From NCBI GenBank assembly GCA_025024175.1, contig QCXZ01000137.1, positions 19,282,001 through 19,346,000 on the forward strand: a stretch of 64,000 nucleotides of DNA, written 5' to 3'. Origin of the DNA: Rhyzopertha dominica. Lineage: Eukaryota; Arthropoda; Insecta; Coleoptera; Bostrichidae. Each line of letters opens with the position of its first letter. The first letter of the stretch is position 1. The notes under the pieces were generated by a model. The model was not told where the DNA came from, did no database searches, and saw nothing but the letters and a program-made list of their open reading frames with translations. This document shows, in pieces, positions 1 through 11,700 of the stretch. The position numbers and the translations under genes were made by a program.

Positions 1-1890
1 ATGCAAGGAAAATAAATAAATATATGGAGCTTTCAATCGAACTAAAACAACTATGGGGCCTGTCGGGAGTGAAGATCAAACCGACTGTAATATGAATCAC
101 TAAATAATATAGCTCATTGTAAACAAAATAATAATAATAAAGTAAGCAAGATACAATTCAATATGAAGCTCANCTGAATAAAATCCAACAATTACCCATA
201 CAGTTCTTAACCTTGTTTGAACTATTGACTATGCAATAGGCTGTAAGATAGTTGTATAATCTAGCGTGGTCGTAATTTTTCATAAGCTCACGTTTTATGC
301 CGAGGATACAATATTTGATATTTGCGTCTCACGTTGATATTATGCATGTTCGTATTAAACTTAATTTTGTCGTACCTGCTACGTATAATAGCTAACCAAT
401 TTCAGTGCATTTCTGCGGCATTTCTCGTACACCAAATATAAAGGGCAGACACGAGTTCTGTATTTTATATTTTTCTTGTAAACCAAGCAGCGGTGAAGAG
501 GTCTTTGCGACGATGTTAAAATAAGACAGAATTATGGATTTCGTTAGTAAGGGTTTTTGCTTGACTGTCAGATAAGACTTGTAAGGATAGAGAAACCGAA
601 GCGGGGCACAGTTTGATACATTGCTGTGAAACCAAAGATAGTTGTCCGTTGTACAAACCTATATTTTTATGCTTCCCTAGTAGAGGTGCAGTGACTCCAC
701 TAATTTTGTATTGTTAGGGGCCAAATAATAAAGCAGCAGTTTCGCTGGGATTGAGCATACCCACTGTTGCTTGTCGCATCCGATACGGATATCTTGGATA
801 ATATGGAAAGGTGAAGAGCTGTAGCAGATCTGTCTATCGTCTGTATATAGAAGCAGATTACAGTGGTCGACCAACTAGTGATAAAACTGTGTGTAGATTG
901 AGAATAAAGGAGGCCCAAGAATTACCCCTTGAGGCTCTCCTTTTCTGGCATAAACTTTTTCAGATAATTCACCTGTAGCTTTACACGATGAGAGCCAGGG
1001 GCGGCGCTATACAAGTGCAAACGGTGCAAAGAAGTATCACCCGTTCATAAATCTTATTAAATTTAGGAAAATTTTCATAATGTAGCACCGGTGAGTATAA
1101 CTACAGTAGGTAAAATGACATGGACGAAGCGGACGAAAATATACTGCTCCAAGGTTCCTTAAGTGCGCCAGCATTTTGAAGGTAAGAACGCTCCTGCGAG
1201 CTGAGAAAATTTAGATGGTTTTACATGCGGCTAGTAGAGCTCCACGCACTGCGTTGGTATGTAATACAAAATTGAACTAGTGACGAATTATAGATAGATC
1301 TGTAATAGAACTCGCAAACTGGCCATCACCGTAAAGGTACAGAGCACCAATACTCAATGGATATCTTTATGAAGTATAGGTAATTTAAGTCTTATTATTT
1401 CAAAAAGAAAAATGAGATTTATGTTGTTTTTACTGCCATTAAGTTATCACAAATCTGGATATACATAGCCTTTCCGATTAAGATTAAGATGCTAATGGTT
1501 AATGGGATAGGTATAACAAAAGCTTGTTTCCATACTTCCAGAAAATACAGAAAGATAATTTAAAGCCAATGATATTTAATAAAGTTACAATGGATATCGT
1601 CATAGCCTACAGAAAAAGTAGTGATATCAATCAAAACTTTTATCAATTAAATCCTCATCTACTAAGTCATAGCGGAAGTTGATGAGAAATTACACTTTTA
1701 GCGAGAAGAGTAGAAATTTATATTAGCTTGTATCTTGACTCTAATCCTCTTTATTTTGGCATCACTATTTGAAAACTAGGTTTTCTCAAGATTAAATGCA
1801 AACGTAACTTAACTCTCTGGAGCATTCGATACCTTTTGATACTTGATAGTTGCATGCAGACAGCAGCAAATAAAATTGCTTTTTGTGTTG
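1..1890. other. Gene-free AT-rich stretch
   Basis: No coding frame, RNA gene or repeat that I can support. The short frames at 677-918 (minus) are low-complexity and overlap each other in two frames, as chance AT-rich frames do. Confidence 0.6.
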
Positions 1891-1897
1891 CTTAAAA

Positions 1898-2536
1898 TCA
1901 CTGCATATCTACTCGGGGTGTGGTAACTGGCTTCCGCCAGCGCAATCTTTGATGTAAATAGAGCAGAGCCTGGTGACCTTGCCTACTCATGCCCTGGGCA
2001 TCGATCTCCTCCCTGAAACAGCTAATTACGCGATTTTTTCGCTTTCTGGGCAAGCCAGTTCGAGTTTCACGCAAAGCTTGCAAATTTTTCTTTCCGAGCA
2101 GTCCAGGAATCTGTAAAGGTAGGACGGGATGGTTTGACGTCGCAGCCTCCGATTTTTGATGAGTCACATTTTGTTCACATTCCTCGCGTCTGTTGAAAGG
2201 ACAAGAGGCGATGATCTTGTGAAGTAATTGCACAAAACTGCATTTATGTTGGGCAGCTGTCTAGTTTTACAAGGGGACTCAAGGTCAAAACAAACTATTA
2301 CTTGCGTTATTACTTTCGATTACGCTTCGCTTTTTATACACTTTCTTAATGTGTTATATAAGGAGCACAATAACGTACAAGCACGAGCGATTAAAATGGC
2401 TGAACATGATGCAGATGAAGTGGCGCGCGCTATTTTTCATAAAATAAATGACGGTTGGACTACGGCACTTGTTTGCGTAAAATGCGTATCCTGGCGCAAT
2501 TTGATCCTACACAAGGGTTCAAGGCATCGAGGCTGA
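1898..2536. other. Divergent pair of unassigned open frames
   Basis: A 111-codon frame on the minus strand (1898-2233, GTG start) overlaps by a few bases a 102-codon frame on the plus strand (2228-2536). The minus frame is rich in Arg, Lys and Gln and resembles no family I recognise. The plus frame has an inner ATG at 2396 preceded about 40 bp upstream by a TATA-like GTTATATAAGG at 2353. The DNA is more GC-rich than its surroundings, so it may be a transposon fragment or an exon, but neither frame shows a domain motif. Both could be chance. Confidence 0.15.
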
Positions 2537-2856
2537 CCAGGGTGCAAGCGGTGCTATAGCCCACGCTGTAAAGGGGCTCAGTGTTCAACTGCAAGTGTAC
2601 TCCAAATACAATTAATAATTAATTAATTAGTAATTCCGAATTATTGGCATATTGAATAAAATTTTGCAAAAGCAGATGGAAACTGCGAGCATATAGAATA
2701 AGAAAAAATAACGATAACAATAAAAAGAAAACAAAAATAGTTAAAACAGAAAAAGTAAACGTTCTATTTAAAAAAATCCAGTTGCCGATGATCCATTTGT
2801 CGAAGTAAAAAAAATATCATGTACTGCATTTTAATAGAATTTTTCACGCTCTAAAG

Positions 2857-3141
2857 CAGCGTTTCTCACCCTGGGGGTCGACCCTCAGAAAGTCACCTTC
2901 ATGAACAAGGGGGTCGCGTATTGTCAAAAAATAAGACCAGTAGACGCGTCATCCGTTTATTGACAATAAAGTATGAATTATTTTTTAAATGCCACTGAAG
3001 TTAAACAAAATTAAATAGATATTAGTTTACCTCATCCCAACAAAAAAAAATAGTTCATTATAGTGAGAGGGTCGCAAAGTACATTTCATATTTTTTTCGT
3101 TATTTAGGGGGTCGCGACATCAAAAAGGTTGAGAGACGATG
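2857..3141. mobile_element. hAT-type MITE
   Basis: The 285-bp segment begins CAGCGTTTCTCACCCTGGGG and its reverse complement begins CATCGTCTCTCAACCTTTTT, so the ends form imperfect terminal inverted repeats of the C-A-x-x-G type common in hAT elements. GGGGGTCG motifs recur just inside both ends. The flanks CTCTAAAG (2849-2856) and TTTTAAAG (3142-3149) look like a decayed 8-bp target duplication with 6 of 8 bases matching. No coding capacity; a non-autonomous copy. Confidence 0.7.
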
Positions 3142-3289
3142 TTTTAAAGGATGGCGAAAACTGCGAATCGCCCTCTTTTTTCTTCGAGATATTCGTTATT
3201 TTTGATTATGTTGCAAATGTCAAGGCTTTTAAAGGTCATATAACCTCGAAACAGTGGACTGTGGGGATAGTAAAACGCCCCTAAATTTT

Positions 3290-3460
3290 GACAAGGAATT
3301 TAATTTATTTAATAATATACAGGGTGTTCCTTTTAAAATAGCAGAGTAAATTCCTGTTCGTTGTAAATAGAATACCCTGTACACGTGAAATTATTTTTGC
3401 CATACAGACTTCAAAAAGCTTTTGTAATAAAGATTTTTTTTCTCTGTGATTATAATAATG
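3290..3460 (+). repeat. Dispersed repeat, copy 1 (ACAGGGTGTTCC ends)
   Basis: ACAGGGTGTTCC at 3321 is mirrored by GAATACCCTGT near 3380, giving a small inverted pair. The same sequence, diverged, recurs at about 9460-9620, where GGAGTGTTCTATTTGAAATA and AAGATACCCAGC hold the corresponding places. This is consistent with an old MITE. Confidence 0.4.
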
Positions 3461-6400
3461 TCTGCTTTATAACGAACCTGAAGAGACCTACGAAAACGGT
3501 TCGCTATAAGCGAAGTTCGCAATAATCGGTAAAAAACCTTTTATTTTTATCATTCATTCGCAAGAACCTCCGAGGTTATCTAAACCCGCAAAGGACACGG
3601 CCTAAATGCGCTAAAAATTGTTCTGTTAAAAAAGATAACTAAATCTGCCTGAAAACACACTCCCTTAGGACGTTAGGAGACATGCAATACTACACACCAT
3701 AGGAAAAAACACTCCACCTCATATAGAGTAATTCCAAACTGAAACGCATATTTCTCAAGAACCAGACGCGACCACAAGAAACGAATTTCAGATTCGTGTT
3801 CAGTAGGTCATTTTCTAGAGCTACGCAAAATTGTAACTCGATAGGCGTTGGGACGCTATAGTAAACAAGTAATAATTCTTCAAGTAAAAGTTTTACCGCA
3901 CGGCGCAGAAGCATGCAACAACATTAAAAAATCAAGACTTGTCTTTTTATGGAAAATATAGAAATTAGTGACTTTTAATGAGACGTTTGGTATTTTAGTT
4001 TCAGTACTGATTTGTATGCTTTTACAAGCACACATTTTTTTTGCCTGGAGCTTCCTGTAAAATACTCACATTTCGTGTGATTGCACGCACATTGATGAGC
4101 CTGGCAACAACACACTTATTTTATTCTGCGCGTGCTCAACATAACACATCTGAATCCCTTGCTTGCTCGATAAAGNTCCGTTTTAAGTTCCTTATAACAG
4201 AAAGTTTTTACGGTTGGGCCAAAAATTTAAGTTTTTAACCAAGTGCTTGGGGGTGTTCTTAGAGCTATTTGAGCTGCTACTGTTCGAAGCAATCTTGACA
4301 GCAGCCGAAACGGGCACTAGGTATTGTTTAATGCATGATTGAATAAACCAAATCTTAAGAAGGAGTTTATTTCGTTCCCATAGGTATTATAAATATTTCT
4401 TGATCAGAACAGCTTCACTTGCTTCATTAAAAATTGAAAACTGATCAATGTGCTCAAAGTGGAATAATAATTAATTAATTCTTCTTTAAGATAATAATTC
4501 TTCAAGTGTGTATTACACTTTAAGGTTCCTTTTATTCGAAAGTTTGTTACAAACGGATTCGTTATTTGCGAAAAGTTTAAGACGCATAGAATGATATTTT
4601 ATCCGTACTTTTTAGATTGGTGGGCTATAAACGAAAGTTTGCTGTCTAGTCACACACTATCACCAAAGAATGATCAGAAACGCGAAGAACTCGGATACTT
4701 AGAATCCGATACAAATACAGTGAAACATATTCCAATTTCAAATTTTATGTGTGCCTATTTTAAATCATCCAGTAATAATATAATTATGAGACTGCAACCC
4801 TAATGTTGCAAGTAAATCCGCCATTGCTTTTTTCCCGCTAGTAGTGGTTAATTAATTATTTATTTTAATCAACCCAGTTTTGTGATGTTCTGCTAATATT
4901 CTAGCTTAACTTTGAAATTATTTACTACATTTACCTATAAATTGACTTTACTTACGCCAGCAGCGAATAACGTTGAATAAAGGATATATAAATAATGAAT
5001 GTTAATAACATAAATGTCTAAACGGTTCATCTCATTGCTTAGCTAAAGGTTTAATCTGAGATATAATTCATTTGGATCTGATCACAATCACCTGTGCCAA
5101 AAATCACCTTGACCAATTTGCCTGGCATCGTTGTGACTTCCGTTACCGATCGCCAACAGTTAACAGTCATTAGGTGTGGCCCCAACAAACTGTAAACAAT
5201 GAAAAAAGTGCTTACCGCAAATCGTATTATAATTAAGCATATGTAAGAACAGTAAGGAGTAACTGAGATATATTATTGTTAGTGTTGCACGTATTAAATG
5301 AATTATTAGCGAATAACAATGGTAAAGGCTTCACTCTTTGCCGGAATTGATTCTTGGTTATACGGCTGTGAAAGGTTTTCTAAGTATTGTTTGTAGTATA
5401 TTAGATATTAACAATTTGTTGGTATTGTAAATTGCAAACAAAATGGGTGTGAAAATTTCAAAACTGAACTCAGTTCCACATTTGGCAGTTTGTTTAAAAT
5501 GCCGATAGATCATATCGACATTATTGCTTCGTTGATTATATCGAAAGTATCACGATAATATCGTAAACATCTCCGGTATGGAGTAATGAGAGAGAAAAGA
5601 TAACTAGAAGAAAATATATTTAATCGCAAGTGTATAAAGTTTTTGTGCTGCTTATAACATGATGTGTATGCTACAGTGCAAACTTGTAGTATATTGTTAA
5701 CACAAATATTAGCGTTTCACCATGATGAGCTGTAGTCAGAGCTGTTGAAATCTATAACCGTCTGACGACTTCTGATCTGTAATTTTTCTAACGATTGAAA
5801 GCTCTAATAAATTTTTACACCAAAGCGATCATATCATTCACATATCAGATTCTTGTCTTTTTGTAGTGATCGCTATATAGAATCACTTATGCAGCGCTAT
5901 TACTACCTCATTATTTTGCGGTTTGTATGCATTCCTGTCTGTTTTTAAGTGTCATTCACCAAATAAATAATATTTGTACCAATCAACATAAATTCCCACG
6001 TTCAGGAATGCAATTTGCACCTTCTTCCCTACTCCTGCAAGAGTCAACGCATAGGTTTAGGTGAGTAGTTCGATGGTGGCATAATCGTAGTATCGGATTA
6101 CGCAACGAACATACCATTAATGAAAACCGAATGTGACTGAAGCCATTAAACAACAATAATGTGCTGCGCGTAATAGGCTATAAAGTAAATAAGATAACTG
6201 CTAACCATTAATAAACAAATTAGTGTCGATTTAGAATGGTACGTTTACCATGAAAACACTAATTACTGCAGACATACAGCAGTAGCAGTACTGGAAATGG
6301 GCTGAAAAACATTGAAGTTGTTGTAGGTTGTTATCACTTGTTTCTGGAACATCCAGAATGTTTTGTTTGTTATGTAAAAATGTATTTTTTAAATAGTGTT

Positions 6401-6470
6401 GCTTTTCGTCTTTAAACCATAACTTATTGCAGAATAGCTAGATAAAAAGAGCTGAGTGTGGTTTGAATCT
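3461..6470. other. Gene-free AT-rich stretch
   Basis: No gene is supported. Frames at 3690-3914 (minus), 4041-4238 and 4591-4803 (plus) lack domain motifs and biased codon use. Confidence 0.6.
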
Positions 6471-6473
6471 ATT

Positions 6474-6659
6474 CGAAACAGTAAAAAAAATAACCCTAAC
6501 CACAATATTAGAAATTATAATAATCTATATACATATTTCCACTGAAATTTTGGTGAGGAGAATATCCTCCGGTTAATCCGGCCAGATTTATTATTATCAT
6601 TCTTATCTACTGAAGATGGCAGCTTATTGTAATTTCTAATATTGTGGTTACTGTTTCGT
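6474..6659. mobile_element. Hairpin MITE
   Basis: The left end (CGAAACAGTA, then CCACAATATTAGAAATTATA) is the reverse complement of the right end (TGTAATTTCTAATATTGTGG, then TTACTGTTTCG). The left arm carries a roughly 12-bp A-rich insertion. The inner region of about 100 bp is unique. GCAGAATAGCT occurs at 6429 and again at 6660, just outside the right end, and could be a displaced flanking repeat. A solo fragment of the right arm recurs near 7311. No coding capacity. Confidence 0.6.
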
Positions 6660-6944
6660 GCAGAATAGCTATTCATGCAACGACTACAAAATGTGGAATT
6701 GTCAAGTTTAAAACTTACAAATGGACTTTAGTTCATAATACCTGTTCAGTGTGGGCAAGAATTAGTTTACTGTTGTCTGGATTTGAGGTTTAATTTGCCC
6801 ACAAACTTGTTTTATTTGCAGTTTCATACTTCGCAACTAGTAGATGGTTCTGTTTTTCACGTAACTCCATAAACAAATTAAGGAGCTAAATCGGGCGATC
6901 GTACCAGGCATCCGTTGATTAATGTGTTCTCGTCATAAACAACA

Positions 6945-7875
6945 GGTAAGTTTCAAATAACTTTTCCTCTACGTACGGTTCCGCTTGTAAGGCCATCAGT
7001 ACGAGTTCGTTACATAAACTGGTTAAACTAAACATCGACGAGTTCTTAGATGTTATGGAAAACTTCAAAATTCAGCAGGATGGGGGTACGCAGATATTAC
7101 AATAGAGTGGGTGTAAATAGGTATATCTAAACTGGTACAACTAATTATAGAATATGCTATATAAATAATAATTAAAACCTTGACATGTATTTAAAAAGAA
7201 TTCAACCCTTATATAACATACTGTATCAGAAAGAGTATCAGTTCTAATAAGGGACTGTTATTTTTAAAATCCTTTTAAATGTTCAAGATCCCTTTTTTAC
7301 TTTTTGGGGCAGCTTATTTAATTTCTAATATTCTAATTAGTTTTCAATTTTGCACTTATTTTCATTTGGGTGGAACGAGAGGCCAGAAATTGCTGCCCTT
7401 TGTCCCATAAGTGCTCTTTTAATCTTATGCCCAAATTTCTTTTCGTTTTTAGTATATAAAAGAGACGCCGAAAAACAAAAGGTGTTGCCTCGACCTTTTC
7501 CATCCTTCTCATGCTACAAAATTTTACACAACATTAAGCACAATACATAATTATTAGAAACGCAGGAAAGGGTGTTTAACTCACATTCTTTCTGAAATGG
7601 TATGTTTATTAAATCTATTATAATGCATTATATCCAATCTACAGCTTTTAGTTTTAATTATTGGTTTTATAACATATTCTATATTAGTTTAGATATACTG
7701 GTACTTGTTATACCCACTCTATTGTAATATATGTGCCTCTACCCCCGATAAATGCCGATGTTGCCCATAAAATTTAAGAACTTGTCGATATTTAACCAGT
7801 TTATGTAATGAACTCCTGACGATGGCGTAACAAGCCGAAACCTACCTAGAGGAAAGAATTTGTGAAGAAATATTA
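6945..7875. mobile_element. Foldback-type non-autonomous element
   Basis: Two arms of about 230-300 bp (about 6945-7250 and 7560-7875) are diverged reverse complements of each other, separated by about 300 bp. Shared blocks in the same order include CATAAACTGGTTAAA, GACGAGTTCTTA / GACAAGTTCTTA, ATTACAATAGAGTGGGT and TATATCTAAACT. The spacer has no supported gene; the 66-codon frame at 7350 is unremarkable. Arms this long relative to the spacer suggest a foldback transposon or two inverted copies of one repeat. Confidence 0.6.
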
Positions 7876-8084
7876 GCTACTTATCTTCGGTGGGAGCAGT
7901 ATCTTCACCTTCGCACCCAAACAAACCTTTTTAATAGAATTTGGGTTGCTTTATTTGGTTAAATCGTGAATAATTAGAATAAAGTTGTTGTTTTATGGAT
8001 AGGGTTCTCTTAAATACAGGCGCTCAACGTGGGTTTCTTGAATTATTTTTTTGAAAACAAACCTTACCAAGTTCAAATCCACCT

Positions 8085-8745
8085 TGATTGATTGATTGAT
8101 TGAACCAGCGTACGGTAGGCATTTCTGCCGCTCCCGGATATACCGCCGGGCCGGCTACGTCTACGCTGGGTTGGAGGGGTGACACGCTTGTTGCTAGTGG
8201 GCTCCCACGTAGCGCATGTTACAGGAGTTTGGGGACTGGAATGGGGAGGTTTTTAGGGCATCCAACCAGCGGATACTTTTTTATTAGCATCCGTGTTGGA
8301 TGATAGCTTAGTTCGGCTGCATTGTTCTTGTTCTTCCTCTGATGAGCTGCTGCCTGAGATTGTTTACAACTTTAGGACTTGCTTATTTATTGTTTTCTTG
8401 TCTTTTGCGATTTCTGACTATTGTTTTTTCTTCAGTTACGTTTGATTTTGCTATGATTCTCTCCACCGTTGTTGGTTTTTTACTCTTTTCTGTTGTTGTC
8501 GATATGATTTCTTCTCTTTCTCTGATTTGTATTTTGGTTGCGGTTCTTGAATAGTTTCTTCCAAGATCCCTCTGAACATATGTTTCGCCTGTGATTTGTA
8601 GTTTTTTTCTTATTTGTCTTACAAGATATTTGTGTTGCGGTTAGTAATGTTCTCAACGTATATTTGGCAGATTTTTTTTGCTAGATTTTATTTCTTGCCA
8701 AGTTCAAATCCATCTTATATTAAAATTAAACTTGGTGAGGTTCGT
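8085..8745 (-). mobile_element. Non-LTR retrotransposon 3' end, copy A
   Basis: Read on the minus strand this ends in a (TCAA)n tail, visible on the plus strand as repeated TTGA at 8087-8103. The GC-rich 3' segment, with GGCCGGCTACGTCTACGCTG and CTCCCACGTAGCGCATGTTA on the plus strand, is shared with 18394-18620 and, in the opposite orientation, with 53130-53270 next to a reverse-transcriptase remnant. The T-rich plus-strand sequence further in (about 8300-8745) would be the A-rich interior of the element. 5' truncated; the open frames within it are not genes. Confidence 0.65.
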
Positions 8746-8749
8746 TTTT

Positions 8750-11700
8750 CAAGTTAATTTATTTTTACACTTTGTGCCATTATGAACATTGTGTTCGCAT
8801 ACCCTTAGCCAGGCTACGGTATACCCTCTGGAGTATAACCACTGACTGCTCTTCATACATACATTAAAACATTCATTTGCACTTTTTAGGTGGTTATTTA
8901 TTTTTTATGATTGATTTTTATTATGAAACTATAAACATACAACGATTTCATCTTAATATTTTTAATAGAGACATCTTCGAATAAATTCTTAGTCAATAAA
9001 CAATTCCTGTGGCAAGAATAAAAAGAAGAGAAAAAGAAAAGAAGTTTGAAAGATTTAGAAAAACAATATAAAATAGCTACCAGCCTTGCACTGGGTTTGA
9101 TGGGTACTCAGAAAGCAGTTTTGATTTGTTCTTTCCTTGCTCGAATTCTTTCTGCTTCGCAAAGAACGAATTAAAATGAGTGTCAGTACCAATAAATATA
9201 ATGAGAATAGGTACACATTGAATCGTTTCTTCGTTTGATAAACAATCAAAAAATCAGTCCAATCATATAACAAAACATTAAAAAAATACGTACAGAAAAA
9301 TTATTTATTCTAAAATCGATAATTTGAACCGCACTTCCCAATGTTTATTGTGACCAAAGAACTTTCTAGACTGCCGCAAATTTAAATTCTGCAAAAAAAC
9401 AATTGATAAACTGGGACCGTCCATTTTGTACCGTACGTCATACATAAACTCTGCCTAAAATGGAGAGAGGAGTTAAATTTGCAATAATATACGGAGTGTT
9501 CTATTTGAAATAAGACAGTTTGCTTACTTCTAGTCTGTATAAGATACCCAGCATACGTAAAAAAAATGCTCGATAGAGCTGTGAATAATTTTTACTTATA
9601 GCATCTCTAATACCCAAACCACCAACCATCAAATATAGTGAACTGCCCCACTCTGTCTTGGATTTTGCAGTTTAAGACCTGAACTAACAAATACTAGTGG
9701 ATTCACTTTCTCGTTAACAAAGAAACATAAACGTTTGAAATTAAAATTGTTTTTTTCTTGTAACAGTAAATATTTCTGATAAGCCCCCCAATTCTGGTTT
9801 TAATCTAATAATCAAATACGATGATTAGCCATATATATAGTAAAGAATCTATAAGCGTAAAGTGCATCTGCACAATGCCGTAGCATTTAAATAACACCGT
9901 TGTTAAACTGTTCTTTAGTACCTCCAAAATAATCAATTTTTTCTATCGTACACGTGCATGTAGGCGCGATGTATTAGGTGAATTCCTGGTGAAAATTCTA
10001 AGGTGCAATTAAAAAATTCCCCAGGCTCTTACAACTGACGTCACTTTTTCTGCCGACCAAGGTCGACTCAGGCCACTACTTGTCCAGCATCGGTTGTTCG
10101 AAAACGATAAAAAAATTATTAACGTAATTATTATAGTTCATTCATGTTAGTGTGTTACGTATCAGCGCTGTATCTATGGACAAAACGGTTGATAAATTTC
10201 ACTGGTAGCATAATGGACTGTATGTCAAGGTAGACGGTACCCAGAAAAGGTTTTAGATTCGGTATCTGCTATTGTTGAGATTGATACCCCTGCTGGACCA
10301 CAAATGTGTTGGCTGCTTCCGCATTGTTAATGGACTGATTGATGTGTAGTGACAGGTTGCAGATAATGAAAATCTGATTTTAAATCTGCGTACTGATAGG
10401 TTGCTACATTGTTTCGATTTGATTGTTGAGCATGATTAACATGCATATAGGTATGTAAAATGTCGATTATATATCGTTTGGCGCCAAGTAATTGTATTTT
10501 TCATGCGGCTAAGTAAGTATAACCAAATTCGGAACCAGATAATGTCCCACAACTCACTGCGCTCAGTTTCTAAAATATTTTAGGAAATGTAGCCCGGTTA
10601 AACAGGAAGTTAACCACATTGTTCTTATTTGAAATGGAACGCTACTCTGTGTACTACAATTTATTTTGGATCGTTTGGGAAATTCTACTTATTTTATATG
10701 CAATATATTTTCTCAGCTGTTGCATGAAAAAGTTTTCGTTGTTAGATATATTTGCGGAGCAGTACCGCAGGATCTGAAGGCCTATACTATTGTTTATTAC
10801 AAAACATTTCTCATTTTGATTCCGATGTGTCAAGCAATCCGTAGTGCTGTCGGAACGATAATTAAATTTACAAATCTATTAACTTAAAAAAATTGGAATC
10901 TGCATTTCAAGACCAACAAATATATTTTTGAACTGTAAAATATATCATGTGCTCTTGGCTTGCTTTTAAATCCACTTAACTCAAGTATTATAATTTTTGG
11001 CCGTAATTGTGACAGATTTGCGGCAACGCATGCAATTCACATTACAACAAATGGAGATGCAGTCCCTGTTACTAATCTAGACTGAAAAATGCCGGTGTTA
11101 TACTCATTTACGGCATAAAAAAATATGATCACGTATCTCACAAAATAGCAGCGTTGGGTTGGCTTCATACGAACAACAGTATAGAGTGTCACATTCTTGC
11201 CTATTTCATAAAATTTTACTACACAAGACTCATACAATAAGATGTCTACCATCTAAGTCTGAGGCANAGAGGATTGTTCGATTTACAACTATACATTTTA
11301 TAACATAATTCTTTGTCTCAGTATATTAAATATTAAACTGTTCCTATTTTGTCTTCTAAATAATTTAAAGGAGTATATAGGTATTTGTTTGGTAGCCAAA
11401 TGAATATACCTACTTTCAAAACATTTATTATGTATTTACTTTTTGCGCACTTTCTGTTGATTTCTGGCGTGTGCTTGGGTGACTGTGATTCTGAGCTGCT
11501 TATTCTACCCAATTGCTTATTTATTTACTTTTTTTATTCAGCGGTTAAGTTCAATTATTTATACAAAAGTAAGAGTAATCGAGCCTAAAGTAAAGGCATC
11601 TTGTAATAATTCACCTCCATACTATATAAACCGTATTAAAAACTGGCCCACTCTCGTTTCCACGGTGTTTTTAAAACATAACTAAAAATTGCTTTCAAGA

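Noticed and set aside
8342..8554. Hydrophobic 70-codon frame that looks like a membrane protein
   Set aside because: It is the T-rich reverse strand of a LINE fragment, which yields Leu/Phe/Val-rich frames by composition.
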